NCBI RefSeq assembly: GCF_905175385.1 | Contig: NZ_HG992749.1 | Coordinates: 2,046,001 to 2,110,000, forward strand | Direction: 5' to 3' | Length of the DNA stretch: 64,000 bases | DNA from: Vibrio sp. B1FLJ16 | GTDB lineage: Bacteria; Pseudomonadota; Gammaproteobacteria; Enterobacterales; Vibrionaceae | Shown here: piece by piece, positions 17,704 through 28,779 of the stretch | Position numbering within the stretch: the first letter of the stretch is position 1 | Layout: each line of letters begins with the position of its first letter | Translations under genes and position numbers: made by a program | The notes under the pieces: model-generated | Database searches by the model: none | The model's input: the letters and a program-made list of their open reading frames with translations, nothing else | Told to the model about the DNA's origin: nothing

Positions 17704-17794
17704 GGAGAGATGGCTGAGTGGTTGAAAGCACCGGTCTTGAAAACCGGCATACGTTAATAGCGTATCTAGGGTTCAAATCCCTATCTCTCCGCCA
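17704..17794 (+). tRNA. tRNA-Ser (anticodon TGA)
   Basis: The acceptor stem GGAGAGA/TCTCTCC is complete, with an encoded G-CCA end. The D arm, a 5-bp anticodon stem CCGGT/ACCGG with loop CTTGAAA, the long variable arm typical of class II tRNAs (TACG...CGTA), and T arm TAGGG-TTCAAAT-CCCTA are all present. The anticodon TGA reads UCN serine codons, mainly UCA. It is an isolated single tRNA gene. Confidence 0.97.
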
Positions 17795-17800
17795 CATTTA

Positions 17801-17838
17801 GAAAGCTCGTTGAGAAATCAACGGGCTTTCGTCGTTTT
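17801..17838 (+). terminator. Terminator of tRNA-Ser
   Basis: The 13-bp stem 17801-17813 / 17818-17830 (one T-G pair) closes on GAAA and is followed by gtcgtttt. Confidence 0.8.
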
Positions 17839-17926
17839 AGCGCACTGAAGAAATCAACTGGATTTGCTAAATCCCTAGTCGGTCGCGCCTCCGGACTAGG
17901 CGTCCCCGAACTCCGCCACATATAGT

Positions 17927-17962
17927 AAAAAGGCCGCTAAGAAATTAGCGGCCTTTTTCGTT
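17927..17962. terminator. Strong GAAA-loop hairpin, bidirectional terminator
   Basis: A perfect 14-bp stem (17927-17940 / 17945-17958) with a GAAA loop and T-rich ends in both directions. It can end the leftward histone-deacetylase-family transcript and any rightward read-through from tRNA-Ser. Confidence 0.8.
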
Positions 17963-18004
17963 TTTAGCGCAACAAACGGATTTGTCCTAAATCTCAGATA
18001 AACA

Positions 18005-18925
18005 TCAACAAGCAAACACTTCTGACGCAGCATTGAACAATTGCATGTGAATCGGCACAAGATCTTCGTGATTAGTTCGGTAACCACCACCAACAACGGC
18101 TGCAACGGGAATCCCTCGTTCTTTCATTTTCTGCATTAAGAAGAGGTCACGCTCTAGTATCCCTTGAGTAGAGACATCAAAATATCCGAGTTCATCGTCG
18201 CTGTGGATATCAACGCCTGCATCATAAATCACCATATCGGGCCGATGAAGGTTAAGCGCCATTTCTACCACTTCCTTGAACGTCATTAAGAAAGTCTCGT
18301 CATCCGTCCCCCTTAACAGAGGAACATCCAGATCAGACTGCGGTTTTCTTGCCGGGAAGTTTTTATCGCAGTGGAAAGATAGAGTGACAATGTCCGCCTC
18401 ATCCTGACACAAGGTCGCGGTGCCGTCGCCATGATGAACATCGCTGTCAATGATCAGAACTTTATCCACATCGTCATGCTCCAGCATATGCTTTGCAGCA
18501 ATCACCAAATCATTAAATAGGCAGAAACCACTGCCGAAGTCTCTGTGAGCGTGATGATATCCCCCACTCAGATGTAAAGCCACGCCGTGCTCTAGTGCTT
18601 TTTCAGCAGTCAGAACCGTTCCGGCGGCCGACGTCAGAGTTCTGGTTATCAGCGCTTCACTCCATGGAAAACCGATCCGACGCATCTTAGCCGCTGGCAT
18701 AGTACCGCTGACCAGCAAATCCACGTATTCATCATCATGTACTCGCTTAATATCTGCTACGGAAAGTGCGACTGGCTCAAAAAACTGAACTCGGTGTTGG
18801 CGGCTTCCACTCTCGATTTCCTCCACTACCGCATCATAAAGATACTGATACTTCATGATTGGGTAACGATGTCCTTCTGGTAAATCAAGTTGCGAGTATA
18901 TAGGGTGATAGATAAGCGGCAGCAT
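18005..18925 (-). CDS. Histone deacetylase/AcuC-family deacetylase
   Basis: The 306-residue protein is a zinc-dependent deacetylase of the arginase/HDAC fold. Visible motifs are GGYHHAHRDFGSGFCLFND (active-site histidines), DSDVHHGDGTA (metal Asp and His) and DAGVDIHSDDELG (second metal Asp). Bacterial members act on acetylated small molecules or on protein lysines such as acetyl-CoA synthetase. Which applies here is unknown. An upstream in-frame Met at 18970 is possible, but the family normally starts at LPLIYHP. Neither start has a strong ribosome site. It is divergent from the SDR gene. Confidence 0.88.
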   Translation of the reverse strand: MLPLIYHPIYSQLDLPEGHRYPIMKYQYLYDAVVEEIESGSRQHRVQFFEPVALSVADIKRVHDDEYVDLLVSGTMPAAKMRRIGFPWSEALITRTLTSAAGTVLTAEKALEHGVALHLSGGYHHAHRDFGSGFCLFNDLVIAAKHMLEHDDVDKVLIIDSDVHHGDGTATLCQDEADIVTLSFHCDKNFPARKPQSDLDVPLLRGTDDETFLMTFKEVVEMALNLHRPDMVIYDAGVDIHSDDELGYFDVSTQGILERDLFLMQKMKERGIPVAAVVGGGYRTNHEDLVPIHMQLFNAASEVFAC

Positions 18926-19044
18926 AGGAGATTCTTGTGAGCAATAGTGGAGAAATAGTAGCAAGTTCATCTATTGAATAAAATGCTATTTAACTGCTAA
19001 GGTTTTCAGAGTTGACTCAACAATAAATAGGAATAGGGATTCAG

Positions 19045-19734
19045 ATGAGTTTTACCGTTTTTATTACCGGAGCCAACCGTGGTATCGGCTTGAGCTTAAC
19101 ACAGTTGTACCTCGCCAACGGCTGGCAGGTGCATGCGACAACTCGGAACTTAGCGAGCAGCGACGAGTTAGTTACCTTGAGTGACCAGCATTCCTCATTA
19201 ACGCTTCACGAACTGGATGTCACCGACTATCAAAAAGTTTCTGAACTGGCACAGAATCTACCTGCCATCGATTTATTGATTAATAACGCCGGCTACTACG
19301 GCCCTAAAGGGAGTGGTTTTGGAAATACTGACGTTGAGGAATGGCGTAAAGTCTTCGAAATAAACACAATCGCTCCGCTCAAATTAGTCGAAGCCTTTTA
19401 CCCATTGATCAGGCATAGCCAAATGAAGAAGATCGCCTGCATTTCTTCTAAAGTCGGCAGCATGACTGAGAATACTTCCGGCGGTGGTTATATTTATCGT
19501 TCATCCAAAGCCGCACTAAACTCTGTGGTAAAAAGCTTAAGCAACGATTTATCAGACCAAGGCTTTACCGTTCTTGCACTTCACCCGGGCTGGGTGCTTA
19601 CCGACATGGGCGGGCCGAACGCGCTGATTGATACAGACACTTCAGCGCAGGGCCTATCTAAAGTGATAGAACAAAGTACACAAAGTAACTCAGGTCAATT
19701 TATTAATTATGATGGTACTGAACTACCTTGGTAG
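19045..19734 (+). CDS. Short-chain dehydrogenase (C-factor-like)
   Basis: The 229-residue protein is a classical SDR with all key motifs: TGANRGIG (residues 8-15), NNAG (80-83), catalytic Ser in CISSKVGS and Tyr151-x-x-x-Lys155 in YRSSK. The PGWVLTDMGG segment resembles the C-factor (CsgA-like) subgroup. It should be an NAD(P)-dependent oxidoreductase in the cytoplasm with unknown substrate. It contrasts with the degenerate SDR at 3726-4409. It starts 75 bases from the divergent deacetylase-family start (119 bases if 18925 is used). Confidence 0.88.
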   Translation: MSFTVFITGANRGIGLSLTQLYLANGWQVHATTRNLASSDELVTLSDQHSSLTLHELDVTDYQKVSELAQNLPAIDLLINNAGYYGPKGSGFGNTDVEEWRKVFEINTIAPLKLVEAFYPLIRHSQMKKIACISSKVGSMTENTSGGGYIYRSSKAALNSVVKSLSNDLSDQGFTVLALHPGWVLTDMGGPNALIDTDTSAQGLSKVIEQSTQSNSGQFINYDGTELPW

Positions 19735-19872
19735 TTGTCTTGCCAAAATGCACTTCGCTCGCTTTGGATTTATTCACCAGAGAAACACGCAAATATCTAA
19801 GTAGTTAAACTTGAATTTTGCCATATGCAATCCAGACTTAGTTGAGTTATCAAACCACTAAGGAGCGTAACC

Positions 19873-20079
19873 ATGGCCGCAGATAAAGATCTGGTGAATT
19901 TCAGTGAAGATCATGAGTTAAATTATTGCTTAAAAAGTGCCGGTAAACGCCAAACCCAAGCAAACAGAGATGCGCTTGTAGGTTTGGGTAAACAAGTAAA
20001 ACAAGACCTAGGTAAACGTGTACTGACACAAGATGACGTCAGAGGAGCAATCGAGAAAAATAGCGGTCTGTTTGAATAG
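19873..20079 (+). CDS. Small conserved-looking protein, unknown function
   Basis: The 68-residue protein is basic and helical, with no membrane segment. It has an acidic start (DLVNFSEDHELNYCL) and a C-terminal LTQDDVRGAIEKNSGLFE that looks like a compact helical end. AAGGAG lies 9-12 bases before the ATG and a terminator follows directly, so it is a real single-gene unit. I do not recognise a named domain. Its position between the SDR gene and topB gives no functional hint. Confidence 0.7.
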   Translation: MAADKDLVNFSEDHELNYCLKSAGKRQTQANRDALVGLGKQVKQDLGKRVLTQDDVRGAIEKNSGLFE

Positions 20080-20092
20080 TAAAGCTAAGAGT

Positions 20093-20127
20093 AAAGCGGC
20101 ACACTTCTGTCTGTGCCGCTTTGTTTT
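20093..20127 (+). terminator. Terminator of the small gene before topB
   Basis: The 11-bp stem aaagcggcaca / tgtgccgcttt is followed by GTTTTA; its T side overlaps the last bases of topB on the other strand. Confidence 0.8.
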
Positions 20128-22090
20128 AGGATGATTTGCGTTTTGGAGAGCTTGACTTGGAAGTAGTGCTTTTCGGATAGCTGCGTTTCTTGCGCTTGAA
20201 CGCCGGTCGTTCCACTTTAGGTAAGTGACGTAAAGACTCGGGAATCGGCCCCGATTTAACCTGCCCCATCAAACCATCTATTCGTTGCTCCAACGCCTGC
20301 ATAAACGGCTGATACGCCTGATTCTTCTCTGCCATCCCTTGTAACTGATGCTCCCAGTTTGCGGTCATATCCGGATAAGTGGCGTCTTGCGGAAGTGCAT
20401 GTATCAAACCTCGCCCCGCAGGTGAACTTAGAATAGACTTTCCCTGGCGGGTTAAAAGCTGGCGTTTAAACAAGGTATCGAGAATTCCGGCACGTGTCGC
20501 TTCCGTTCCAAGACCATCGGTCTCACGAAGAATCTTTTTCAGTTCTTTATCCGCGACATAACGTGCAATACCCGTCATGGCCTGCAGTAGTGTCGCTTCG
20601 GTAAAATGTTTGGGAGGCTCTGTCTTGCGGTCTTTAATTTCACCTTCCCTACAGGTTAGTACCGTGCCTTCTGCTAAAGGCGGCACAGCATCGATTCCCT
20701 CGTCCTCTTTGTCAGTTTTACCCATTAGGGCTTTCCATCCCGGAGAGACAAGCTGGCGACCTTTAGCGATAAATGTACCACCAGCGATATCGAAGACTAA
20801 CTTAGCTTCTGCGTAAATGGCTGCCGGGTAGAACTGCATTAAATATTGCCTTGCGATCAGCTGATAAACTTTCATCTCATTACCGGATAACGCATTCACA
20901 TTAGCTTGCTTCGGCGTCGGGATGATCGCGTGGTGAGCATCGACTTTTTTATCGTTCCATGCTTTTGATTTAATGGATAGATCAGCTCCTTGCACGGCAC
21001 TTTGTAGATCTTTAGCATTGTTCGAAATTGCGGAGGTTACGGAACCCGCTTGCGCGTAATGTTCCATCGGCAGGTAACGACAGTCTGAACGCGGGTAAGT
21101 AATCAGCTTATGTTTCTCATACAGTGCCTGACAAGTATCCAATACTTGTTGAGCACTCATGCTATAGCGTTTTGCGGCATCAATCTGCAAAGCGGACAAG
21201 GAATAAGGTAACGGTGCAGCTTGCTTAGTTTGTTTCTGCTCCGACTCTGTCACCGTCGCAGGTTGGTTTTTGATGCGATTTGCAACGTTCTCCACCAGCT
21301 TGCGGTTGAGAACTCTTCCCTCTTCATCTTGCCAAGGTTTACAAGCCTCACTTGGTTTCCAGCGCGCCCGAATATCAAATGCACCGTTTTGGTCTTGATA
21401 TGGTATCAGTGCGTGCAGGGTGAAGTAGTCTTTCGGTACGAAGTTTTCTATTTCTTCATCGCGGCGAACCACCAATCCTAAAACTGGGGTTTGTACACGC
21501 CCCACCGAAAGCACGCCTTGATAACCTGCTTTTTGCCCCAGCAAGGTATAAGCGCGAGACATATTCATGCCATACAACCAATCTGCTCTTGAGCGGGCCA
21601 ATGCAGAAACAGAAAGAGGGATAAAGTCACGATTACTGCGCATTGAGTTAAGTGCGCGCTTTACGGCTGGTAAGTTTAAATCCGATATCAGTAAACGTTG
21701 GGTCGCCTGCTTTTTGGTTTTAGAGAGCTTGCAGTAATCAAGCACTTCATCCACAAGCAGTTGACCTTCACGATCTGGGTCTCCTGCATGGATCACTTCC
21801 GTTGCCTCTTTCAACAACTTGCGAATCACGGTCAGTTGTTTACTAGCACTCTTTCTAGGTCTTAGCTGCCACTGCCCAGGAACAATCGGAAGATCGGCCA
21901 TGTTCCACTTTTTATAGCGCTCATCGTAAGCATCTGGCTCCACTTGCTCTAATAAATGCCCGATGCACCAGGTCACCACATCTCCATTACCACAGCGAAT
22001 AAAGCCCTGGTCTTTCTTTTGGGGATTAGGGAGTGCGGCAGCGATAGCACGGCCTAAACTTGGTTTTTCAGCGATAAAAAGACGAGACAT
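20126..22090 (-). CDS. topB: DNA topoisomerase III
   Basis: The 654-residue type IA topoisomerase relaxes and decatenates DNA, working with RecQ in resolving replication and recombination intermediates. It starts with the Toprim domain ([16 protein letters not shown], acidic triad in [10 protein letters not shown]). The catalytic tyrosine is in [11 protein letters not shown], near residue 330. The basic C-terminal tail ([21 protein letters not shown]) likely binds DNA. Length matches E. coli TopB (653). It is convergent with the small gene and lies downstream of a nitroreductase gene. Confidence 0.97.
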   Translation of the reverse strand: MSRLFIAEKPSLGRAIAAALPNPQKKDQGFIRCGNGDVVTWCIGHLLEQVEPDAYDERYKKWNMADLPIVPGQWQLRPRKSASKQLTVIRKLLKEATEVIHAGDPDREGQLLVDEVLDYCKLSKTKKQATQRLLISDLNLPAVKRALNSMRSNRDFIPLSVSALARSRADWLYGMNMSRAYTLLGQKAGYQGVLSVGRVQTPVLGLVVRRDEEIENFVPKDYFTLHALIPYQDQNGAFDIRARWKPSEACKPWQDEEGRVLNRKLVENVANRIKNQPATVTESEQKQTKQAAPLPYSLSALQIDAAKRYSMSAQQVLDTCQALYEKHKLITYPRSDCRYLPMEHYAQAGSVTSAISNNAKDLQSAVQGADLSIKSKAWNDKKVDAHHAIIPTPKQANVNALSGNEMKVYQLIARQYLMQFYPAAIYAEAKLVFDIAGGTFIAKGRQLVSPGWKALMGKTDKEDEGIDAVPPLAEGTVLTCREGEIKDRKTEPPKHFTEATLLQAMTGIARYVADKELKKILRETDGLGTEATRAGILDTLFKRQLLTRQGKSILSSPAGRGLIHALPQDATYPDMTANWEHQLQGMAEKNQAYQPFMQALEQRIDGLMGQVKSGPIPESLRHLPKVERPAFKRKKRSYPKSTTSKSSSPKRKSS

Positions 22091-22114
22091 AAGGTTCTGG
22101 AAGTAATAATAATT

Positions 22115-22140
22115 AGGGCTACATTATCGAATGTAGCCCT
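22115..22140 (-). terminator. Hairpin between the nitroreductase gene and topB
   Basis: A perfect 11-bp stem AGGGCTACATT / AATGTAGCCCT with ATCG loop. On the minus strand the bases after it are A/T-rich (AATTATTATT) but not a pure T run, so termination may be partial. Confidence 0.55.
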
Positions 22141-22222
22141 AAGAAATCAAGAAAAACTGTACAGATAACCAGTAACCATTCGTTAGTAGCAATCCATTAA
22201 CTAGAGTCTAGTTGCCTCAAAT

Positions 22223-22771
22223 TTAGAGAAATTCAACAAACTTCGACAAGTCGCGCTCTGGCGCTTTCATCGGGGTGCCACTTGGTGTACCCAGGTAAAG
22301 AAAACCAACGATTTCATCTTCCCCTTCCAGGCCAAACGATTTATGAACTTTCGGATGGAACATCCATGGTCCTGAGCGCCAGAAACCCTGAAATCCCTGT
22401 GCAACCGCTGCCATTTGCATTGCCTGAACGGCACAGCCTGCCGATAGGTACTGTTCTAGTGCTGGCACTTTGTCATGCTGAGTCACTTTTGCGATTACAG
22501 TGATAACCATCGGCGCTCGGAACGGTGCATTTTTCAATTTCTCAACCACAGCGTCATCACTATTGTCAGCTATCGCTGCTTTAACCAGAATTTCAGATAG
22601 TTTGTTCAGACCTTTACCCTGAGCAATGACAAAACGCCACGGCGTTAAGCCGGCATGGTCCGGAGCGCGAAGGCCTGCACGAATGATATTTTCTAGCGCT
22701 TTACCTTCTGGCGCCGGGGCGGATAACTTACCGACAGAGCGGCGGTTAAGCAACAGATCGAGAGCTTCCAT
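22223..22771 (-). CDS. ydjA: NAD(P)H nitroreductase YdjA-like
   Basis: The 182-residue flavoprotein matches the small YdjA-type nitroreductases: LLNRRSVGKL at the start for FMN phosphate, RAPDHAGLTPWRFV, and GFQGFWRSGPW near residue 125. It would reduce nitro or quinone-like compounds using NAD(P)H and FMN as a homodimer. E. coli YdjA is 183 residues and lies close to sppA-ansA, which are also near here. The gene stands alone on the minus strand between fadH and topB. The natural substrate is not known. Confidence 0.88.
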   Translation of the reverse strand: MEALDLLLNRRSVGKLSAPAPEGKALENIIRAGLRAPDHAGLTPWRFVIAQGKGLNKLSEILVKAAIADNSDDAVVEKLKNAPFRAPMVITVIAKVTQHDKVPALEQYLSAGCAVQAMQMAAVAQGFQGFWRSGPWMFHPKVHKSFGLEGEDEIVGFLYLGTPSGTPMKAPERDLSKFVEFL

Positions 22772-22910
22772 GGACAGGTCCTTATTGAATCTAACTTGTA
22801 TTTTAATTTCGTCTGTTGCTCACTTTAGCACAATCTATTGCTCTGAATAACAACCCGTTTTTTAGGGATTCTATCCAGCCCACAAATATAACGTTTCCTT
22901 ACAACCAAGA

Positions 22911-22941
22911 AATAAAAAAGCTGCGCAATGTGCGCAGCTTT
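22911..22941 (-). terminator. Terminator of fadH
   Basis: The stem aaagctgcgca / tgcgcagcttt with a 3-base loop is followed on the minus strand by TTTTATTTC, 24 bases after the stop. Confidence 0.85.
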
Positions 22942-22964
22942 AGAGAGTCGACCAGCAAAATGGA

Positions 22965-24992
<2,028 letters not shown>

Positions 24993-25199
24993 TTATTATC
25001 TTGTGTAACGACATTACGATTTGATAACCAAAAAATCAAACAGGTGTTTACATTTTTGTAACACCGATCAATCTAGCGTTAAAATATGCCATTTGTTGAA
25101 GGAGCGTGATAAGCTAAAAATACGTTATCTTTTGAGGTCTTAGAGTTAAGAACTCAAAATTTATAAAATAACGAATTTATTACTCGTGATGGAGTCATG

Positions 25200-27050
25200 A
25201 TGAAACAACTCTTCAAATTTATTGGTCTGATATTTAAAGGGATATGGAAAGGTATCACCTTTGTCAGACTCGCTCTGGCAAACCTGATCTTTCTGTTGAT
25301 GATTGCCGTTTTTTACTTTGCATTTACCCATACTGGTGATGGCCGACCTGTTATCGATAAAGAGTCAGCCTTGGTAATGAACCTCTCCGGGCCCATCGTA
25401 GAACAACGCAACTATATCAATCCAATGGATTCCTTCGCGGGTTCATTGATCGGCCAGGATATGCCAAAAGAAAACGTTCTTTTTGATATCGTCGATACTA
25501 TTCGCTACGCCAAGGACGATCCGAAAATTACTGGCCTGGTTCTGGCGCTGCGTGATCTGCCTGAAACCAACCTGACCAAATTACGTTATGTGGCCAAAGC
25601 CCTTAATGAATTTAAAACATCAGGCAAGCCGATATACGCAGTTGGTGACTTCTATAATCAAAGTCAATATTACCTGGCAAGTTACGCAGACAAAGTGTAT
25701 CTGGGCCCTGACGGTGGCGTGTTAATCAAAGGCTATAGCACCTACTCGATGTACTACAAATCGCTACTAGAAAAGCTCGATGTATCCACACACGTGTTCC
25801 GTGTCGGTACTTATAAGTCAGCCATTGAGCCATTTGTTCGCGATGATATGTCAGAAGCTGCTGAGGAATCTGCAACTCGCTGGATAACGCAACTTTGGAG
25901 CGCGTTTGTGGATGATGTGGCAACCAACCGCAAAATTGACTCCAAAGCTCTAAATCCAAGTCTGGACGAAATGTTGGCAGAAATGCGCTCTGTTGATGGT
26001 GACCTTGCTAAATTAGCTCTTAAGATGGGGCTGGTTGATGAACTAGCGACACGCCAGGATATCCGCACTCTGTTTGCTAAAGAGTTCGGTAGTGACGGTA
26101 AAGACAGCTATAACGCGATCAGCTATTACGATTACCTTGCAACAATGCATCCTGAATACAATAACGCAGAAGATGACATTGCTGTTGTTGTAGCAAGCGG
26201 CGCAATAATGGATGGTCAACAGCCTCGCGGCACCGTTGGTGGTGACACGGTGGCAAGCCTTCTTAGACAGGCTCGTAATGACAAAAAAGTAAAAGCAGTT
26301 GTCCTCCGGGTTGATAGTCCGGGAGGCAGCGCCTTTGCTTCAGAGGTTATCCGCAATGAAGTGGAAGCATCAAAACAAGCAGGTAAACCTGTTGTTATTT
26401 CGATGTCGAGCTTGGCTGCATCTGGTGGTTACTGGATCTCTATGAGTGCCGACAAAATTGTCGCTCAGCCAACGACTCTGACGGGCTCTATCGGTATCTT
26501 TAGTGTCATCACGACCTTCGAGAAAGGCTTCAGTAAACTGGGGATCCATACCGATGGTGTAGGTACTTCACCATTCTCTGGTGACGGGCTGTCAACTGGG
26601 TTATCTGAAGGTGCGTCTGAAGCGTTGCAAATGTACATCGAGCATGGCTACAGCCGATTCATTAATCTGGTAGGTTCCAACCGAGGAATGTCAGTTGAAG
26701 AGGTCGATAAAGTAGCTCAGGGTCGAGTCTGGACAGGTCAGGACGCATTGTCATATGGCTTAGTCGATCAGATGGGTGACTTTGATGATGCGGTTAAGCT
26801 GGCTGCGAAGCTCGCCAATGTGACAGACTACAGTATCTACTGGGTTGAAGAGCCGCTTTCACCAGCTGAGTTGTTCCTAGAAGAGTTCATGAAAAGCGTG
26901 AAAGTCTCGCTTGGTATCGACGTTACCAGTATGTTGCCAGCGAGCTTACAGCCTGCGGCACAACAGTTAAAACAGGATGTGAGTATACTTCAGAGCTTTA
27001 ATGACCCTAGAGGCCAGTACGCTTTCTGTCTTAACTGCCAGGTTCAATAG
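25200..27050 (+). CDS. sppA: Signal peptide peptidase A (protease IV)
   Basis: The 616-residue inner-membrane serine protease degrades cleaved signal peptides. An N-terminal membrane helix (about residues 25-46) anchors it. The periplasmic part has two tandem SppA domains: the first supplies the general-base lysine in GTYKSAIEPF, the second the serine in MSSLAASGGYW. Length equals the E. coli enzyme (618). Two adjacent ATG codons occur; the second has better spacing from GGAG. ansA follows, as in E. coli, but a strong terminator separates them. Confidence 0.96.
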   Translation: MKQLFKFIGLIFKGIWKGITFVRLALANLIFLLMIAVFYFAFTHTGDGRPVIDKESALVMNLSGPIVEQRNYINPMDSFAGSLIGQDMPKENVLFDIVDTIRYAKDDPKITGLVLALRDLPETNLTKLRYVAKALNEFKTSGKPIYAVGDFYNQSQYYLASYADKVYLGPDGGVLIKGYSTYSMYYKSLLEKLDVSTHVFRVGTYKSAIEPFVRDDMSEAAEESATRWITQLWSAFVDDVATNRKIDSKALNPSLDEMLAEMRSVDGDLAKLALKMGLVDELATRQDIRTLFAKEFGSDGKDSYNAISYYDYLATMHPEYNNAEDDIAVVVASGAIMDGQQPRGTVGGDTVASLLRQARNDKKVKAVVLRVDSPGGSAFASEVIRNEVEASKQAGKPVVISMSSLAASGGYWISMSADKIVAQPTTLTGSIGIFSVITTFEKGFSKLGIHTDGVGTSPFSGDGLSTGLSEGASEALQMYIEHGYSRFINLVGSNRGMSVEEVDKVAQGRVWTGQDALSYGLVDQMGDFDDAVKLAAKLANVTDYSIYWVEEPLSPAELFLEEFMKSVKVSLGIDVTSMLPASLQPAAQQLKQDVSILQSFNDPRGQYAFCLNCQVQ

Positions 27051-27065
27051 ATTCTCCTAGCACGT

Positions 27066-27104
27066 AAAAAGGGGCATATCTAAGTGATATGCCCCTTTTT
27101 ATTA
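27066..27104 (+). terminator. Strong terminator between sppA and ansA
   Basis: The 15-bp stem aaaaaggggcatatc / gatatgccccttttt has a 5-base loop and a T run, so ansA must have its own promoter or rely on read-through. Confidence 0.92.
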
Positions 27105-27162
27105 CCCATCAATTCGTTATAATCCGCGCAACGCTCCCCAGATAAACATAAGTAGAACGATG

Positions 27163-28173
27163 ATGAGAAAACACATCTATATCGCTTATACCGGTGGTAC
27201 TATCGGTATGCAGAAATCAGATCACGGTTATGTACCTATCGCTGGCTTTATGGAGAAACAACTAGCAGCGATGCCAGAGTTTCATCGTTCAGAAATGCCT
27301 GAGTATACGATTCACGAATACGACCCTCTGATCGACTCATCAGACATGACCCCCGCTGACTGGCAGCAAATCGCTGATGACATTCGCGATAACTATGACA
27401 AATATGATGGTTTCGTCATTCTGCATGGCACCGATACCATGGCTTACACGGCATCTGCGCTGTCTTTCATGCTGGAAAACCTTGGCAAGCCGGTTATTGT
27501 GACAGGTTCACAAATTCCTTTAGCAGAACTGCGCTCTGATGGCCAGGCTAATTTATTGAATGCACTGCATATCGCAGCAAACTTTCCGATTAATGAAGTG
27601 ACTCTGTTTTTCAATAATCAGCTAATGCGCGGTAATCGCAGCACCAAATCGCATGCCGATGGTTTTAATGCTTTCACATCTCCAAACCTTCCGCCACTTC
27701 TGGAAGCCGGTATCAACATTCAGATTAGCAACAATGTGACTGTCGGATCTCAGCCAGAAGGTGAGTTTAAGGTACACAACATCACACCACAGCCAATTGG
27801 CGTCATTACTATGTACCCGGGCATCTCACATGAAGTGATCCGAAATACATTGCGTCAGCCAGTGAATGCAATGATTCTATTGACGTTCGGCGTGGGTAAC
27901 GCACCACAAAACCCAGAATTGCTGGGTCACCTGAAAGAAGCATCAGAGCGCGGTGTGATCGTTGTTAACCTGACTCAATGTCTGGCGGGTAAGGTAAATA
28001 TGGGAGGGTACGCCACAGGCTGTGCTCTTGCAGATGCTGGCGTAATCAGCGGATTTGACATGACTCCTGAAGCTGCTCTGGCAAAATTGCATTATCTTCT
28101 GAGTCAAAATTTGTCTTATGAAGAAGTCAAAGACAAAATGCAGCAAGTCATGCGCGGTGAAATGAGCTTATAA
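27163..28173 (+). CDS. ansA: Cytoplasmic L-asparaginase I
   Basis: The 336-residue enzyme hydrolyses asparagine to aspartate and ammonia. Both nucleophile motifs are present: AYTGGTIGMQ near residue 10 and LHGTDTMAYTAS near residue 90. The absence of a signal peptide marks it as the low-affinity cytoplasmic type I enzyme rather than periplasmic AnsB. Long identical stretches to E. coli AnsA (338) are visible, such as GSQIPLAELRSDGQ. Two ATG codons are adjacent at 27160 and 27163; the second matches the family start. It lies downstream of sppA as in E. coli. Confidence 0.96.
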   Translation: MRKHIYIAYTGGTIGMQKSDHGYVPIAGFMEKQLAAMPEFHRSEMPEYTIHEYDPLIDSSDMTPADWQQIADDIRDNYDKYDGFVILHGTDTMAYTASALSFMLENLGKPVIVTGSQIPLAELRSDGQANLLNALHIAANFPINEVTLFFNNQLMRGNRSTKSHADGFNAFTSPNLPPLLEAGINIQISNNVTVGSQPEGEFKVHNITPQPIGVITMYPGISHEVIRNTLRQPVNAMILLTFGVGNAPQNPELLGHLKEASERGVIVVNLTQCLAGKVNMGGYATGCALADAGVISGFDMTPEAALAKLHYLLSQNLSYEEVKDKMQQVMRGEMSL

Positions 28174-28194
28174 ATACGGACTGTTGAAACTACT

Positions 28195-28232
28195 AAGCCC
28201 AATGTTAAATCATCGGGCTTTGTCGTTTTGTC
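28195..28232 (+). terminator. Terminator of ansA
   Basis: AAGCCCaATG pairs with CATcGGGCTT (one mismatch), followed by TGTCGTTTTG. Confidence 0.7.
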
Positions 28233-28390
28233 ACCTTCTATTTAACCTCAGCTCTGGATAAGGAAGTCAGCAAGCTTTTGATGTCTAACTAGGCAAAATC
28301 AAAGTCAACAGCTAGTCTATTACATTGATTTTAAAGACGTTAGGCATAAAAATAGCTGTGCTGATTGGCTTTGATTATCCCGAACTGAGG

Positions 28391-28678
28391 TTATTTATCT
28401 AGGTTTGGATTAACTCGAACGATATCGCTTTCAGTACCACTGAACTGCTTTTTCAGTTCCTGTTTAGATTTAAAACTGATTTCACCACCCGCAGCAACAG
28501 TCATGTGCTGAGCGTCAGTGTTGTGTTTCGACTGATACAGCATCACAGCTTGCATACATGAATCTCGCTGCTCTCTGGAAAGTGTTGTACCCTCAGGCCA
28601 TTTTCCCGTCTCTACTGCATAAACCAAGCGATCGTAAACTTCTGGTGTCATCGCTTTTAATAATTGCTCTCTGTCCAT
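28391..28678 (-). CDS. yeaC: YeaC family protein (DUF1315)
   Basis: The 95-residue protein matches YeaC/DUF1315: MTPEVYDRLVYAVETGKWPEG, LSREQRDSCMQAVMLYQ and the NTDAQHMTV segment. Function is unknown; it is a small cytoplasmic protein. An upstream in-frame start (28714) is rejected because AAGG precedes the ATG at 28678. In E. coli yeaC is next to msrB and gapA; here a DUF2989 lipoprotein gene is inserted between yeaC and msrB, in the divergent direction. Confidence 0.92.
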   Translation of the reverse strand: MDREQLLKAMTPEVYDRLVYAVETGKWPEGTTLSREQRDSCMQAVMLYQSKHNTDAQHMTVAAGGEISFKSKQELKKQFSGTESDIVRVNPNLDK

Positions 28679-28779
28679 GATGTACCTTCTTATTACATTA
28701 TGTCCACAGAACATAGCGGGTTAAGAAACTGAGTCAAGAATACGAAAATGAATTGGTGTAACGGATCACAGGCAAAATC

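Larger units (their letters stand above)
17785..17998 (+). repeat. Two tandem units of tRNA 3' end plus hairpin plus tail
   Basis: The 10-mer CTCCGCCACA occurs at 17787-17796 (end of tRNA-Ser) and again at 17911-17920, 124 bases later. In both copies a long GAAA-loop hairpin follows, then a related tail (ttttagcgca ... ggatttg ... taaatc). The second copy has no tRNA body, only its last bases. This looks like what remains of a duplicated tRNA unit. Confidence 0.65.

Noticed and set aside
22145..22175. LexA (SOS) box upstream of topB
   Set aside because: Only CTGTACAG occurs, without the 8-base spacer of the CTGT-N8-ACAG consensus, and it is not at a promoter of topB.
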